NCBI RefSeq assembly: GCF_024347395.1
Contig: NZ_AP025472.1
Location: 930,001-994,000 of the forward strand
Length of the DNA stretch: 64,000 nucleotides
Direction of reading: 5' to 3'
Source: Vibrio cortegadensis
GTDB taxonomy: Bacteria > Pseudomonadota > Gammaproteobacteria > Enterobacterales > Vibrionaceae
Notes under the pieces: model-generated
Databases searched by the model: none
What the model was told of the DNA's origin: nothing
Seen by the model: only the letters and a program-made list of their open reading frames with translations
Shown: positions 8,078 through 17,098 of the stretch, in pieces
How the letters are laid out: the number at the start of each line of letters is the position of its first letter
Numbering within the stretch: position 1 is the stretch's first letter
Program-made: the position numbers and the translations under genes

Positions 8078-9292
8078 TTACTGGCTATAACCCGATAAGA
8101 AACGCTCAAATCGACCAATGGCGAGTTCTAAGTCTTCCACTCGTGGTAGTGTCACAATGCGGAAATGGTCCGGTTTTGGCCAGTTAAACCCAGTGCCTTG
8201 TACGAGTAACACTTTTTCCTGTTTAAGAAAGTCGAGAACCATTTTTTGATCGTCCTTGATGTTGTACATCTTGGTGTCGATCTTAGGGAATAAGTACATC
8301 GCACCTTTCGGTTTGACACAGGACACCCCTGGGACTTGGTTGATCAGTTCCCAAGCACGATCTCGCTGTTCGAGTAATCGCCCTCCAGGAAGAATTAATT
8401 CGTTGATACTTTGATAACCCCCCAACGCTGTCTGAATAGCATGTTGCATAGGCACATTGGCACACAGACGCATGGAGGCAAGCATCTCTAGGCCATCAAT
8501 GTAGCCTTTAGCAAATTGCTTAGGTCCTGTGATAAACATCCACCCACCACGGAAGCCACATACACGATAAGCTTTAGATAACCCGTTAAAGGTCACCATT
8601 AATACGTCATCGGCTAGTGTTGAGATAGAGGTGTGGGTTGCACCGTCATAAAGTACTTTGTCGTAAATTTCATCAGCAAAAATAATGAGCTTATGCTTAC
8701 GAGCAATTTCTACGATCTCTAATAGGAAATCGCGGCTGTAAACCGCACCTGTCGGATTGTTTGGGTTAATAAGAACAATACCGCGAGTTTTTGGCGTTAT
8801 TTTTCTCTTAATATCATCCAGATCAGGGTACCAATCTGACTCTTCATCACACAGGTAATGAACCGCGGAGCCCCCAGACAAAGCAACTGATGCCGTCCAT
8901 AGTGGGTAATCCGGTGCTGGAACCAGCATTTCATCGCCATTATTCAGTAAGGCTTGCATTGCCATCACAATCAGTTCAGATGCACCGTTTCCGATATAAA
9001 CATCTTCAACATCAAGATTGAGTAGTCCGCGACGCTGGTAGTGTTGAACCACCGCTTTTCTCGCGGAATAAATGCCTTTGGAATCACAATAGCCTTGAGA
9101 CGTGGGTAAGTTACGGATCACATCCACAAGAATCTCATCTGGGGCGTCAAAACCGAATGGGGCTGGATTACCAATATTGAGCTTCAGTATTTTATGCCCC
9201 TCTTCCTCCATGCGCTTAGCATGTTTGAGCACAGGTCCTCTGATATCGTAGCAGACACTGTTGAGTTTTGACGACATCCCGATATTTTGCAT
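8078..9292 (-). CDS. alaA: Alanine transaminase AlaA
   Basis: This 404-residue fold-type I PLP aminotransferase matches E. coli AlaA (YfbQ, 405 residues), which makes L-alanine from pyruvate and glutamate. Visible are KLNIGNPAPFGFDAP at the N-terminus, the NPNNPTGAVYS motif, FADEIYDKVLYDG with the PLP-contacting Asp, and the Schiff-base lysine Lys240 in FNGLSKAYRVCGFRGGW. Its terminator separates it from yfbR-dgt. It diverges from menF across a 210-bp intergenic region. Confidence 0.96.
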   Translation of the reverse strand: MQNIGMSSKLNSVCYDIRGPVLKHAKRMEEEGHKILKLNIGNPAPFGFDAPDEILVDVIRNLPTSQGYCDSKGIYSARKAVVQHYQRRGLLNLDVEDVYIGNGASELIVMAMQALLNNGDEMLVPAPDYPLWTASVALSGGSAVHYLCDEESDWYPDLDDIKRKITPKTRGIVLINPNNPTGAVYSRDFLLEIVEIARKHKLIIFADEIYDKVLYDGATHTSISTLADDVLMVTFNGLSKAYRVCGFRGGWMFITGPKQFAKGYIDGLEMLASMRLCANVPMQHAIQTALGGYQSINELILPGGRLLEQRDRAWELINQVPGVSCVKPKGAMYLFPKIDTKMYNIKDDQKMVLDFLKQEKVLLVQGTGFNWPKPDHFRIVTLPRVEDLELAIGRFERFLSGYSQ

Positions 9293-9518
9293 TGCCGAAT
9301 TCCTAAAAAATAATTAATTACTTTATTAAAGTACATCAAATCACTGTTTGATAGAATAAAAATCTGTAAATAAGCGTATTAACGGGTGAGCTTTGTACAT
9401 TTTGTTATGTGTGTTTATTGTTAATAAACACAAAACCTCAATCGCATCCTTGATTTGATAGTGGTCTATAAATAGAGTATCCCCCAATATACGAATTTTT
9501 GATGTGTACGAGGTTGAT

Positions 9519-10826
9519 TTGTCCCATTTTTATCAAGCCATACAAACGTTAGTTGAGCGAGTGAAGAGCTCGACTCCCAAAGAGGTTCGCCTTGTTGAAA
9601 GGTTGGATGAAAAGCCTCCGTTTGTATTTATTGACTGGCTTGAAGCTCAACCTATATTTCCTAAGTTTTACTGGCAATCTCGTGATACTCGTGAAGAAGT
9701 AGTTGCTTTAGGTAAGGTACATACATTTTCAGATCCCGCTCCCGCATATACGATCCTTGGTGAAGGCCAACGGATCTGGGGAGGGCGCTCGTTTGACGGC
9801 CATACAGAAAAGAATCGTCGTTGTATGGAGTCATTTTTCTTTTTACCGCAAATAGAATTGATTCGATATGATGATCAATGGTCGCTAGCGGTGAATTTAC
9901 CTTCTGAAAAGCAAACTTTGATCAACGCTCTCAATAAAATAGTATGTGACGTGCCGAGTCTGCTTCCGTTGAGTGCTCAGATAGAGCATACCGAGCATAC
10001 GCCATCAAAAGCGATTTGGGCTGATTTAGTGGAACGAGTGCTTTCTGGCATTGAAGCGGACGATTTCAAAAAGGTGGTTCTGGCAAGAAAGACTGTCTTA
10101 AAACTCGATGCTCCAATTTGTTCGGCACAATTACTTAAAGCAAGCTATGAACAGAATCACCATAGTTTTCATTTCATGATGTCGTTAGATTCGAAGCATA
10201 GCTTTATGGGATCAACACCTGAAAGGCTTTATAGTCGCTTTGGACAAGAGCTACATACCGAAGCGCTGGCAGGCACGATTGGCCGTGGTAAGAATGCGAC
10301 GCAAGATATGGAATTGGCGAATTGGTTATCTCAAGATGCAAAAAATCTTAATGAAAATCAGTACGTTGTTGATGACATTGTTGAAAGGTTAACCCAGCAC
10401 TCAGAAACCGTGAATGTTCAGCAAGAGGCAAGATTAGTTCGACTAAGAAAAGTGCAGCATTTAAAGCGAAGCATTCACGCACAACTCAAGCCGAATACCA
10501 ATGGTGTGCAACTGCTTGGTGCTCTTCAGCCAACCGCTGCTGTAGCGGGTTTACCTCGAGCAGAAGCGATGCAATTTATTCAAGAGAATGAACCTTTTGC
10601 TCGCGGTTGGTATGCTGGATCTGTCGGTTATATTAGTCACCAGAAAGCGGAATTTTGTGTCGCGATCCGCAGTGCATTGATTGTTGATAATCAAGTTCAA
10701 TTATTTGCTGGCGCAGGGATTGTACCGGGTTCTAATGCCGAACATGAATGGCAAGAGTTAAATAAGAAGATGGCAACGTTACTTAGTTTAATATCAGACA
10801 ATCCACCGTTAGGTGTTGCATCATGA
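9519..10826 (+). CDS. menF: Isochorismate synthase MenF
   Basis: MenF converts chorismate to isochorismate, the first step of menaquinone synthesis. It belongs to the anthranilate synthase component I-like family. Visible are KVVLARKT (general base Lys), GSTPERLYSR, TEALAGTIGRG, LRKVQHLKRSI, QPTAAVAGLPR and FAGAGIVPGS, all shared with E. coli MenF (431 residues). The start is uncertain: TTG at 9519 (435 residues) follows GAGG at 5-nt spacing, while GTG at 9504 lacks an SD. It opens the six-gene men operon and overlaps menD by 4 nt. Confidence 0.94.
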   Translation: MSHFYQAIQTLVERVKSSTPKEVRLVERLDEKPPFVFIDWLEAQPIFPKFYWQSRDTREEVVALGKVHTFSDPAPAYTILGEGQRIWGGRSFDGHTEKNRRCMESFFFLPQIELIRYDDQWSLAVNLPSEKQTLINALNKIVCDVPSLLPLSAQIEHTEHTPSKAIWADLVERVLSGIEADDFKKVVLARKTVLKLDAPICSAQLLKASYEQNHHSFHFMMSLDSKHSFMGSTPERLYSRFGQELHTEALAGTIGRGKNATQDMELANWLSQDAKNLNENQYVVDDIVERLTQHSETVNVQQEARLVRLRKVQHLKRSIHAQLKPNTNGVQLLGALQPTAAVAGLPRAEAMQFIQENEPFARGWYAGSVGYISHQKAEFCVAIRSALIVDNQVQLFAGAGIVPGSNAEHEWQELNKKMATLLSLISDNPPLGVAS

Positions 10827-12538
10827 GTACTGACCAAGCGGTTCTTAATCGTATTTGGTCTGAGACCTTATTGGAAGAGTTGGTAAGACTAGGTGTTGAA
10901 GAGGTTTGTGTTGCTCCGGGGTCACGTTCGACACCGTTAACACTGGAAGCCGATGCAAACATGCACTTGAATCTGCATACTCACTTCGACGAAAGAGGCT
11001 TAGGCTTTTTAGCATTGGGATTGGCGAAAGCGAGCAATAAACCTGTGGCGATTATTGTCACATCGGGTACTGCTGTCGCTAACTTGTTGCCAGCCATTGC
11101 AGAATCAAAATTGACAGGGGAGAAGTTGGTGGTGTTAACCGCAGATCGCCCTGTCGAATTAGTCAATTGCGGTGCGAATCAAGCCATCGATCAAGTAGGT
11201 GTTTTCTCTTCTCATGTGGTGGCAGCTCAAAATTTACCTAGCCCATCAACGTCCGTCCCTCTAGCTTGGCTATTGACGACAACGGATAAGTTACTGCACC
11301 AGCAACGTTTAGCGGGTGGCAGTGTACACATCAACTGTCCATTTCCAGAGCCTTTGTACTCTTCGGGCTCAAAAGAGGCGTTTGCTGACTACTTAGCGCC
11401 ATTATCTCGCTGGAAAAACAGTAGTGAGCCTTATACTCATACTTTTCAAACTTATTCAGCAGCGGTAAGCGATGTCCAACCTGCAGATTGGATAGATAAA
11501 AAAGGCGTGATTATCGTGGGAAGCTTGCCACTGAAAGAGTCTCAGAAAGTGGCAGATTTTGCCCAGTCTATTGGCTGGCCGTTACTGTGTGATCCTCAAT
11601 CGGGGATAAGTAGTGCATGGCGTCATTATGATTTGTGGATGCAGAAAGCCGAAACAAAAGAGACGCTGGCTCAGTGCGATGTGATCATTCAGTTTGGTGA
11701 GCGAATTGTCTCCAAACGCTTAAATCACTGGATTGAGCAGACTGTGCCTAAAATGTGTGGCCAGTATTTAGTGGTTTCACCTGATGCACATCGTATTAAC
11801 CAAAGTCACCTTCCGCAACGGCATGTTGTGAGTTCGGCGAGCCAATTTATTGAGTCTTGTTCTCTACCATTGATAGGGATGACAAACTCGGGTTGGGCTG
11901 ACGGCCTTATCTGCTCATCGGAAAAAATTACTCATCTCGCTCAAGCTCAGGCATCTAGTGGCGAGGACTTAACCGAGCTGGTGGTTGCTGTTGATGTCGC
12001 GACTCAAGCTGAGCAACATGATGTTTTTCTAGGTAATAGCCTGATTGTTCGTTTAGTGGATATGCTAGGGGAACTCCCTAATAACGAAGTGTTCACTAAC
12101 CGAGGTGCTTCGGGAATTGATGGGTTAGTGGCTACGGCTTCTGGTGTCCAGCGAGCTCGTCAACGTTCGATGCTGATGCTTATTGGAGATACTGCGCTGC
12201 TCTATGACTTGAATTCATTAGCGTTGTTAAACCATTGCCCTCAAGCGATGGTGATTGTGGTGACAAACAACGATGGTGGGGCAATTTTCGATCTACTTCC
12301 TGTGCCAAAACAGAAGAAACAGTCGTTATATCAAATGCCTCACGGGTATCAATTTGAGCATGCCGCGAAGCAATTTAATTTAGCTTATTGCCAGCCGCAA
12401 ACGCTTTCTGCATACCGTCAGGCAATTGCTGAGCATTTTGAATCAGGAACGGGTGTTTTACTTGTTGAAGTGATTACCCCAGCAGAGCAAGCGTCAACTC
12501 AATTGAATCAACTTATGCAGCAGATCAATGCTTCATAG
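10823..12538 (+). CDS. menD: 2-succinyl-5-enolpyruvyl-6-hydroxy-3-cyclohexene-1-carboxylate synthase MenD
   Basis: MenD is a 571-residue ThDP-dependent enzyme that joins 2-oxoglutarate (with decarboxylation) to isochorismate to make SEPHCHC. The N-terminal pyrimidine-binding domain shows VCVAPGSRSTPLT, HFDERGLGFLALGLAK and TSGTAVANLLPA. The C-terminal PP domain shows NRGASGIDG and the metal-binding GDTALLYDLNSL through TNNDGGAIF. Its ATG overlaps the menF stop (ATGA), so translation is probably coupled. Family length is about 556 in E. coli. Confidence 0.97.
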   Translation: MSTDQAVLNRIWSETLLEELVRLGVEEVCVAPGSRSTPLTLEADANMHLNLHTHFDERGLGFLALGLAKASNKPVAIIVTSGTAVANLLPAIAESKLTGEKLVVLTADRPVELVNCGANQAIDQVGVFSSHVVAAQNLPSPSTSVPLAWLLTTTDKLLHQQRLAGGSVHINCPFPEPLYSSGSKEAFADYLAPLSRWKNSSEPYTHTFQTYSAAVSDVQPADWIDKKGVIIVGSLPLKESQKVADFAQSIGWPLLCDPQSGISSAWRHYDLWMQKAETKETLAQCDVIIQFGERIVSKRLNHWIEQTVPKMCGQYLVVSPDAHRINQSHLPQRHVVSSASQFIESCSLPLIGMTNSGWADGLICSSEKITHLAQAQASSGEDLTELVVAVDVATQAEQHDVFLGNSLIVRLVDMLGELPNNEVFTNRGASGIDGLVATASGVQRARQRSMLMLIGDTALLYDLNSLALLNHCPQAMVIVVTNNDGGAIFDLLPVPKQKKQSLYQMPHGYQFEHAAKQFNLAYCQPQTLSAYRQAIAEHFESGTGVLLVEVITPAEQASTQLNQLMQQINAS

Positions 12539-13346
12539 TCAGCTGATGTTACCGAGCGGTTCGGACGAGAAACCACTACTGTTGTTTCTGCATGGCCTGC
12601 TTGGAACGGGCAAAGATTGGCAAGCGTGTTTGAATGAGCTGCACGATTACCCACAGCTTATCGTTGATCTTCCCGGTCATGGGCAGAGTCAGCATTTGAG
12701 TTGCGATGGGTTTGAGCATTGCTGTCAGCTCATCAAACAAACCATACTTTCTGCGTTAGATCGTTCCTTGATGTCTCCCCAATATCCTATAATTCTCGTG
12801 GGCTATTCTCTTGGTGGGCGGATTGCGATGTACGCAGCTGCAAAAGAGTTACTGTCTTGTTTTAATATTCAGTTGATGATTATTGAAGCCGGAAATTTCG
12901 GTTTATCAGATGAAGAGGCTCGAATTGCACGCTGGAAAAGCGACCAATATTGGGCTGAACGATTCACGATACAACCGATCGAACAGGTTTTATCCGATTG
13001 GTATCAACAAGGTGTCTTTTCTTCACTAAACCATGAGCAAAGACAAACCTTGATCGCTAAGCGCAGTGATAATCTTGGTGACTCGGTCGCAAAAATGCTG
13101 TTATCAACCTCTTTGGCGAAACAGCCTTATTTATTAAGTGATTTGCAGCAATCGTCGCTACCTATTCATTATCTCTGTGGAGAGAAAGACGCCAAATTTT
13201 GTCAGCTTGCAAAAGAAAGTCAGCTCTCTTTTTCGCAAATAGACAACGCAGGGCATAATGTTCATCAGGAGCAACCAAAGCAAGTCGCAACCGTTATTCG
13301 CTTATTAAGTGAATCAATTAAATCGATTAATGACGTTAAACATTAA
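12528..13346 (+). CDS. menH: 2-succinyl-6-hydroxy-2,4-cyclohexadiene-1-carboxylate synthase MenH
   Basis: This is a 272-residue alpha/beta hydrolase-fold enzyme that eliminates pyruvate from SEPHCHC to give SHCHC. Visible are the oxyanion region LLFLHGLLGTGKDW, DLPGHGQS, the nucleophile elbow VGYSLGGRIA (Ser) and the C-terminal His in DNAGHNVHQEQP. The start overlaps the menD 3' end by 11 nt, consistent with coupled translation. Order D-H-B is the usual enteric and Vibrio arrangement. Start choice within the first residues is not certain. Confidence 0.93.
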   Translation: MLHSQLMLPSGSDEKPLLLFLHGLLGTGKDWQACLNELHDYPQLIVDLPGHGQSQHLSCDGFEHCCQLIKQTILSALDRSLMSPQYPIILVGYSLGGRIAMYAAAKELLSCFNIQLMIIEAGNFGLSDEEARIARWKSDQYWAERFTIQPIEQVLSDWYQQGVFSSLNHEQRQTLIAKRSDNLGDSVAKMLLSTSLAKQPYLLSDLQQSSLPIHYLCGEKDAKFCQLAKESQLSFSQIDNAGHNVHQEQPKQVATVIRLLSESIKSINDVKH

Positions 13347-13373
13347 TCATGAAATAGAACAATGGGAACAACC

Positions 13374-14240
13374 ATGGCAAAAACAGTAGGCATTTCAGAA
13401 GAAGAACTATACGCACCGGTAAACTGGAAAGATTGCGGGACTGAATACGAAGACATTCATTACCAAAAATCGGCAGATGGCATCGCAAAGATCACTATTG
13501 CGCGTCCTCAAGTTCATAATGCATTCCGCCCACAGACTGTGAAAGAGATGATTAATGCGTTGGCTGATGCGCGTTATGACGAAAAAGTGGGTGTGATTAT
13601 CCTGACGGGTTTAGGTGAAGATGCATTCTGTTCTGGTGGTGACCAAAAAATCCGTGGCGATTACGGCGGCTACCAAGATGACAGCGGAACTCATCACTTA
13701 AACGTGTTGGATTTCCAGCGTCAAATTCGTACTTGTCCAAAACCTGTTATTGCAGCCGTTTCTGGCTGGGCTGTTGGTGGCGGTCACGTATTACACATGA
13801 TGTGTGATTTAACCATTGCGGCTGAAAATGCTCAGTTTGGTCAAACAGGGCCTAAAGTAGGCTCTTTTGATGGTGGCTGGGGCGCGTCTTACATGGCTCG
13901 TATTGTAGGGCAGAAGAAAGCGCGTGAAATTTGGTTCTTATGTCGTTTCTATAATGCTCAAGAAGCAGAAGCGATGGGTCTGGTTAATACTGTTGTACCT
14001 GTTGCGGATCTTGAAAAAGAGACGGTACGTTGGTGTCGTGAAGTTCTACAACATAGCCCAATGGCATTACGTTGCCTGAAAGCGGCGCTTAATGCAGATT
14101 GTGATGGTCAAGCAGGCCTTCAAGAGTTGGCTGGTAATGCGACGATGATGTTCTACATGACTGAAGAAGGCCAAGAAGGACGTAACGCATTTAATGAAAA
14201 GCGTCGTCCTGATTTCGATAAATTCCCGCGTAACCCATAA
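13374..14240 (+). CDS. menB: 1,4-dihydroxy-2-naphthoyl-CoA synthase MenB
   Basis: MenB is a crotonase-fold enzyme that closes the second ring of o-succinylbenzoyl-CoA. The ATG at 13374 gives 288 residues (E. coli 285) and follows GGGA; the in-frame ATG at 13362 would add four residues. Visible are FRPQTVKEMINALADARYD, FCSGGDQKIRGDYGGY and GGGHVLHMMCDLTIAA (oxyanion hole). QTGPKVGSFDGGWGASYMAR and the C-terminal DFDKFPRNP are also present. Similarity to the E. coli protein is very high throughout. A perfect hairpin and a short tandem repeat separate it from menC. Confidence 0.97.
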   Translation: MAKTVGISEEELYAPVNWKDCGTEYEDIHYQKSADGIAKITIARPQVHNAFRPQTVKEMINALADARYDEKVGVIILTGLGEDAFCSGGDQKIRGDYGGYQDDSGTHHLNVLDFQRQIRTCPKPVIAAVSGWAVGGGHVLHMMCDLTIAAENAQFGQTGPKVGSFDGGWGASYMARIVGQKKAREIWFLCRFYNAQEAEAMGLVNTVVPVADLEKETVRWCREVLQHSPMALRCLKAALNADCDGQAGLQELAGNATMMFYMTEEGQEGRNAFNEKRRPDFDKFPRNP

Positions 14241-14255
14241 TTCATTTGGTGATTT

Positions 14256-14288
14256 TAAGCTTAGGTGATTATTTTTTACCTAAGCTTA
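14256..14288 (+). other. Perfect 11-bp inverted repeat between menB and menC
   Basis: TAAGCTTAGGT and ACCTAAGCTTA pair perfectly around an 11-nt loop holding a T run. No T tract follows, so it is not a classical terminator. It may protect or process the men mRNA, or cause partial termination before menC-menE. Confidence 0.65.
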
Positions 14289-14312
14289 TGACTCTTCTAT
14301 TCTCAGTGACTT

Positions 14313-14346
14313 ACTTATCACCGTTACCAACTTATCACCGTTACCA
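14313..14346. repeat. 17-bp exact tandem duplication before menC
   Basis: ACTTATCACCGTTACCA occurs twice in direct succession without mismatch, followed by a further ACTTA. It sits in the menB-menC gap, ending 18 bp before the menC start. Confidence 0.9.
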
Positions 14347-14364
14347 ACTTAGGACTCAAATTAT

Positions 14365-15351
14365 ATGCGCACTGCCAAGCTCTATCGCTACGCTCTCCCT
14401 ATGGACAGTGGGGTGATACTTCGCGAAAACAAACTGACAGAACGTCAAGGCTGGATTGTTGAAATTGAACAGGACGGAAAGCAAGGGCGTGGAGAGATAG
14501 CGCCATTACCCGGTTTTAGTCTTGAATCGATGGAAGAGGCGGGCCAGCAAGCTCAAGCGCAACTGGAAACATGGGTAAATGGTGGTGAATTCTCGTTTGA
14601 GGCGTTAGTACCTTCAGTTGCATTCGGCCTATCAATGGCAAAGATGGAATTGAACAGTGAGTTACCCATTGAGGGGAATTATCAAGCGGCTCCTTTGTGT
14701 AGCGGAGACCCTGATGAGTTAATTCCTGTCTTGAATCAGATGGATGGAAAGAAAGTTGCCAAAATTAAAGTCGGACTGTACGAAGCCATTCGCGATGGAA
14801 TGATTGTTGATCTGTTTTTAGAGTCAATTCCAGATTTATCACTTCGTTTAGATGCGAATCAAGCATGGAAGTTAGCCAAAGCTCAGCAGTTTGCCAAGTA
14901 TGTTACGCCTTCTGTTCGTCAACGGATTGCGTTTATTGAAGAGCCTTGTCAGTCGCCAGCCGATAGCCTTGCTTTCGCCATTGATACCGGAATTGCGATC
15001 GCTTGGGATGAGACATTGCAAAAAGCAGTTCGAGAGCCAAACTTTTCGTTAGATGAACTAACGGGGGTGAAAGCGATCGTGATTAAGCCAAGTTTGATCG
15101 GTTCTGCCTATTTTTGTATTGAATTGATTGAAAGAGCTCAAGCGCTTGGTATTCAGGTCGTGATCAGCTCTAGTATTGAGTCGAGCTTAGGTTTAACTCA
15201 GTTGGCTCGTTTTTCAAAATGGCAATTGCCGGATGAAGTCCCAGGGTTGGATACAATAGGTTTGTTTAAGTCGCAATTGGAAATCTCTTGGCCTGATTGC
15301 GATATTCCAGTGACACCACTCGCAGAGCAAGAATTGGTGTGGCAGGGGTAA
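14365..15351 (+). CDS. menC: o-Succinylbenzoate synthase MenC
   Basis: This 328-residue enolase-superfamily enzyme dehydrates SHCHC to o-succinylbenzoate. The catalytic features are the KIKVGLYE lysine motif (K-x-K near residues 135-140), the metal ligands in LRLDANQAWKL and FIEEPC, the Asp in IAWDETL, and the second-base lysine in AIVIKPSLIG. Length agrees with E. coli MenC (320). The gap to menB is 124 bp, with hairpin and repeat; menE follows after 1 bp. A separate promoter for menCE is possible but not visible with confidence. Confidence 0.95.
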   Translation: MRTAKLYRYALPMDSGVILRENKLTERQGWIVEIEQDGKQGRGEIAPLPGFSLESMEEAGQQAQAQLETWVNGGEFSFEALVPSVAFGLSMAKMELNSELPIEGNYQAAPLCSGDPDELIPVLNQMDGKKVAKIKVGLYEAIRDGMIVDLFLESIPDLSLRLDANQAWKLAKAQQFAKYVTPSVRQRIAFIEEPCQSPADSLAFAIDTGIAIAWDETLQKAVREPNFSLDELTGVKAIVIKPSLIGSAYFCIELIERAQALGIQVVISSSIESSLGLTQLARFSKWQLPDEVPGLDTIGLFKSQLEISWPDCDIPVTPLAEQELVWQG

Positions 15352-15352
15352 T

Positions 15353-16807
15353 ATGTCAGCATCGGCATTACTAAAAAAATGGGCTCAGCAGAGCCCTTTT
15401 TCAACAGCGTTGATCGCAGAAAAAATGCAGATCAATTGGCAAACATTGAAATTTATTATTGATGATTATGCTTTGTCTTTACGCTCCCAAGGGCTTGGTC
15501 GTGGTGACGTCTTGGTTTTTGTTGGTAAGAATCAACCCGAATTTCCGCTTGTTTATCTGGCCTGCTTACGTCTAGGCATTCTACCTGCGATTTGTCCTCC
15601 TCAGCCCTTGGCGCAGCTTAAGCGTAAATTAGATATTTTGTATGCAGAGACTCAGGTTCCGTCAATTTGGATGCCCAACCCCAGTGAGCTTCCTCTCTCT
15701 AAGGCAGAGTTAGAGCTACTGGCGACCACAAATCAAATAGTAAACGTCACTCCGCTGCACTTGCTCGAACTCTCACTGGAGAATGAGGGCGGATTAGTGT
15801 TAGAAACGCCTCACAGTCACCCTAAGGGACTTGGCTCAATTATCTTCACCTCTGGCTCAACGGGAGAACCGAAAGCGGTCGCACATACTGAGTCGCAGCA
15901 TATTGCTTCAGCGGAAGGCCTTCTGGAATGTTTTGAATATCAAGCATCCGATCGGTGGCTATTAAGCTTGCCGATGTATCATGTGTCTGGGTTGGCGATT
16001 ATCTGGCGCTGGCTGGTGGCCGGGGGGGAGCTCAAGATCGGTTCCGGGGATTTGGACATCGATATTCAAGAGGTTACGCACGCCTCTTTAGTGAGCACCC
16101 AGCTAAAGCGATTACTCGATAGCAAGCAGCCACTTACCCTCAAACGCGTACTGCTCGGGGGAAGCCATATCCCGCATACGCTAACGCAACAAGCACAGTT
16201 AGTCGGTATTGATACTTGGCTCGGCTATGGGATGACAGAAGCCGCTTCAACGGTGACGGCCAAACGACTCGATTCAATATCCAGTGCGGGATTCTTATTA
16301 CCGAAGCGGAAACTGAAAATCGTTGATCAGCGCATCTATATTAGTGGTGAAACGCTTGCGAGTGGTTATTACCATCAAGGCCAATTAAAGCCGCTGAATG
16401 AGGGAGGTTGGTTTGATAGTAAAGATTTAGGTCAGTGGCAATCTGATGAGCTAATGGTATTAGGAAGGGCGGATAATCAGTTTATTTCTGGTGGAGAGAA
16501 TATTCATTGTGAAGAGATTGAAGCAGTGCTGAACCGTCATCCTCAAATTCGGCAGACGTTTATTATTCCCGTCGAAGATGCTGAGTTTGGTTTTCGACCT
16601 GTGGCGATCATCGACAGTGAGCGGTTAGATGAGGATTTCGCTTATCGTCAGTATTTGGATGGGAAACTCGATAAGTTTAAGTTTCCAATCGCATACTTTC
16701 GGATGCCTGTAATAGAATCGGTAGGGATAAAAGTGTCACGTAAAGCGCTATCAAACTGGCTTCAACAGACAGAGTGGATGCACCTGCGATCAGAAAAAGG
16801 CGAGTAG
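15353..16807 (+). CDS. menE: o-Succinylbenzoate-CoA ligase MenE
   Basis: This is a 484-residue adenylate-forming ligase that activates o-succinylbenzoate with ATP and CoA. Visible are the P-loop-like IIFTSGSTGEPKAVAHT, LPMYHVSGLAIIWRWL, GYGMTEAASTVTAKR, and the hinge DLGQWQSDELMVLGRADNQF followed by GGENIHCEEIE. It ends the men operon in this window; menA and the methyltransferase are not present. No convincing terminator follows within the 130-bp gap. Confidence 0.95.
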   Translation: MSASALLKKWAQQSPFSTALIAEKMQINWQTLKFIIDDYALSLRSQGLGRGDVLVFVGKNQPEFPLVYLACLRLGILPAICPPQPLAQLKRKLDILYAETQVPSIWMPNPSELPLSKAELELLATTNQIVNVTPLHLLELSLENEGGLVLETPHSHPKGLGSIIFTSGSTGEPKAVAHTESQHIASAEGLLECFEYQASDRWLLSLPMYHVSGLAIIWRWLVAGGELKIGSGDLDIDIQEVTHASLVSTQLKRLLDSKQPLTLKRVLLGGSHIPHTLTQQAQLVGIDTWLGYGMTEAASTVTAKRLDSISSAGFLLPKRKLKIVDQRIYISGETLASGYYHQGQLKPLNEGGWFDSKDLGQWQSDELMVLGRADNQFISGGENIHCEEIEAVLNRHPQIRQTFIIPVEDAEFGFRPVAIIDSERLDEDFAYRQYLDGKLDKFKFPIAYFRMPVIESVGIKVSRKALSNWLQQTEWMHLRSEKGE

Positions 16808-16936
16808 TCAATTTGCCTTTTTGAATTAACTTATTTGAATTGGATATGTGTTAGTTCAAAACGGCATTTATTATTTTTATAACCTAGCTTCATAATAAGC
16901 ATCAAAGATAAAGGACTTTGGAATAACGGACTTATT

Positions 16937-17098
16937 ATGAAAATCATTATCCTTGTGGCAATAGTGCTGCAAATTACCTTAGCGATTCAGAGCGAAGGTC
17001 TCGTCCGCTCTATTGCCGAATTAACCGCTTTTTTGCTCGTTGCCTCATTGGTACTCAATTACAAGCAATCCGCTCAAACCTCATCTGCTCAGCAGTAA
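16937..17098 (+). CDS. 53-residue two-helix membrane microprotein, function unknown
   Basis: The frame starts with ATG after ACGGA at 6-nt spacing. It encodes 53 residues with two hydrophobic segments (IIILVAIVLQITLAI and AELTAFLLVASLVLNY) split by a short charged turn, and a polar Gln/Ser-rich tail. Its last 18 bp overlap, tail to tail, the 3' end of the convergent YeiH-type gene. I do not recognise the family. The clean amphipathic-membrane layout and Vibrio-like codon use argue for a real gene; support is moderate. Confidence 0.55.
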   Translation: MKIIILVAIVLQITLAIQSEGLVRSIAELTAFLLVASLVLNYKQSAQTSSAQQ

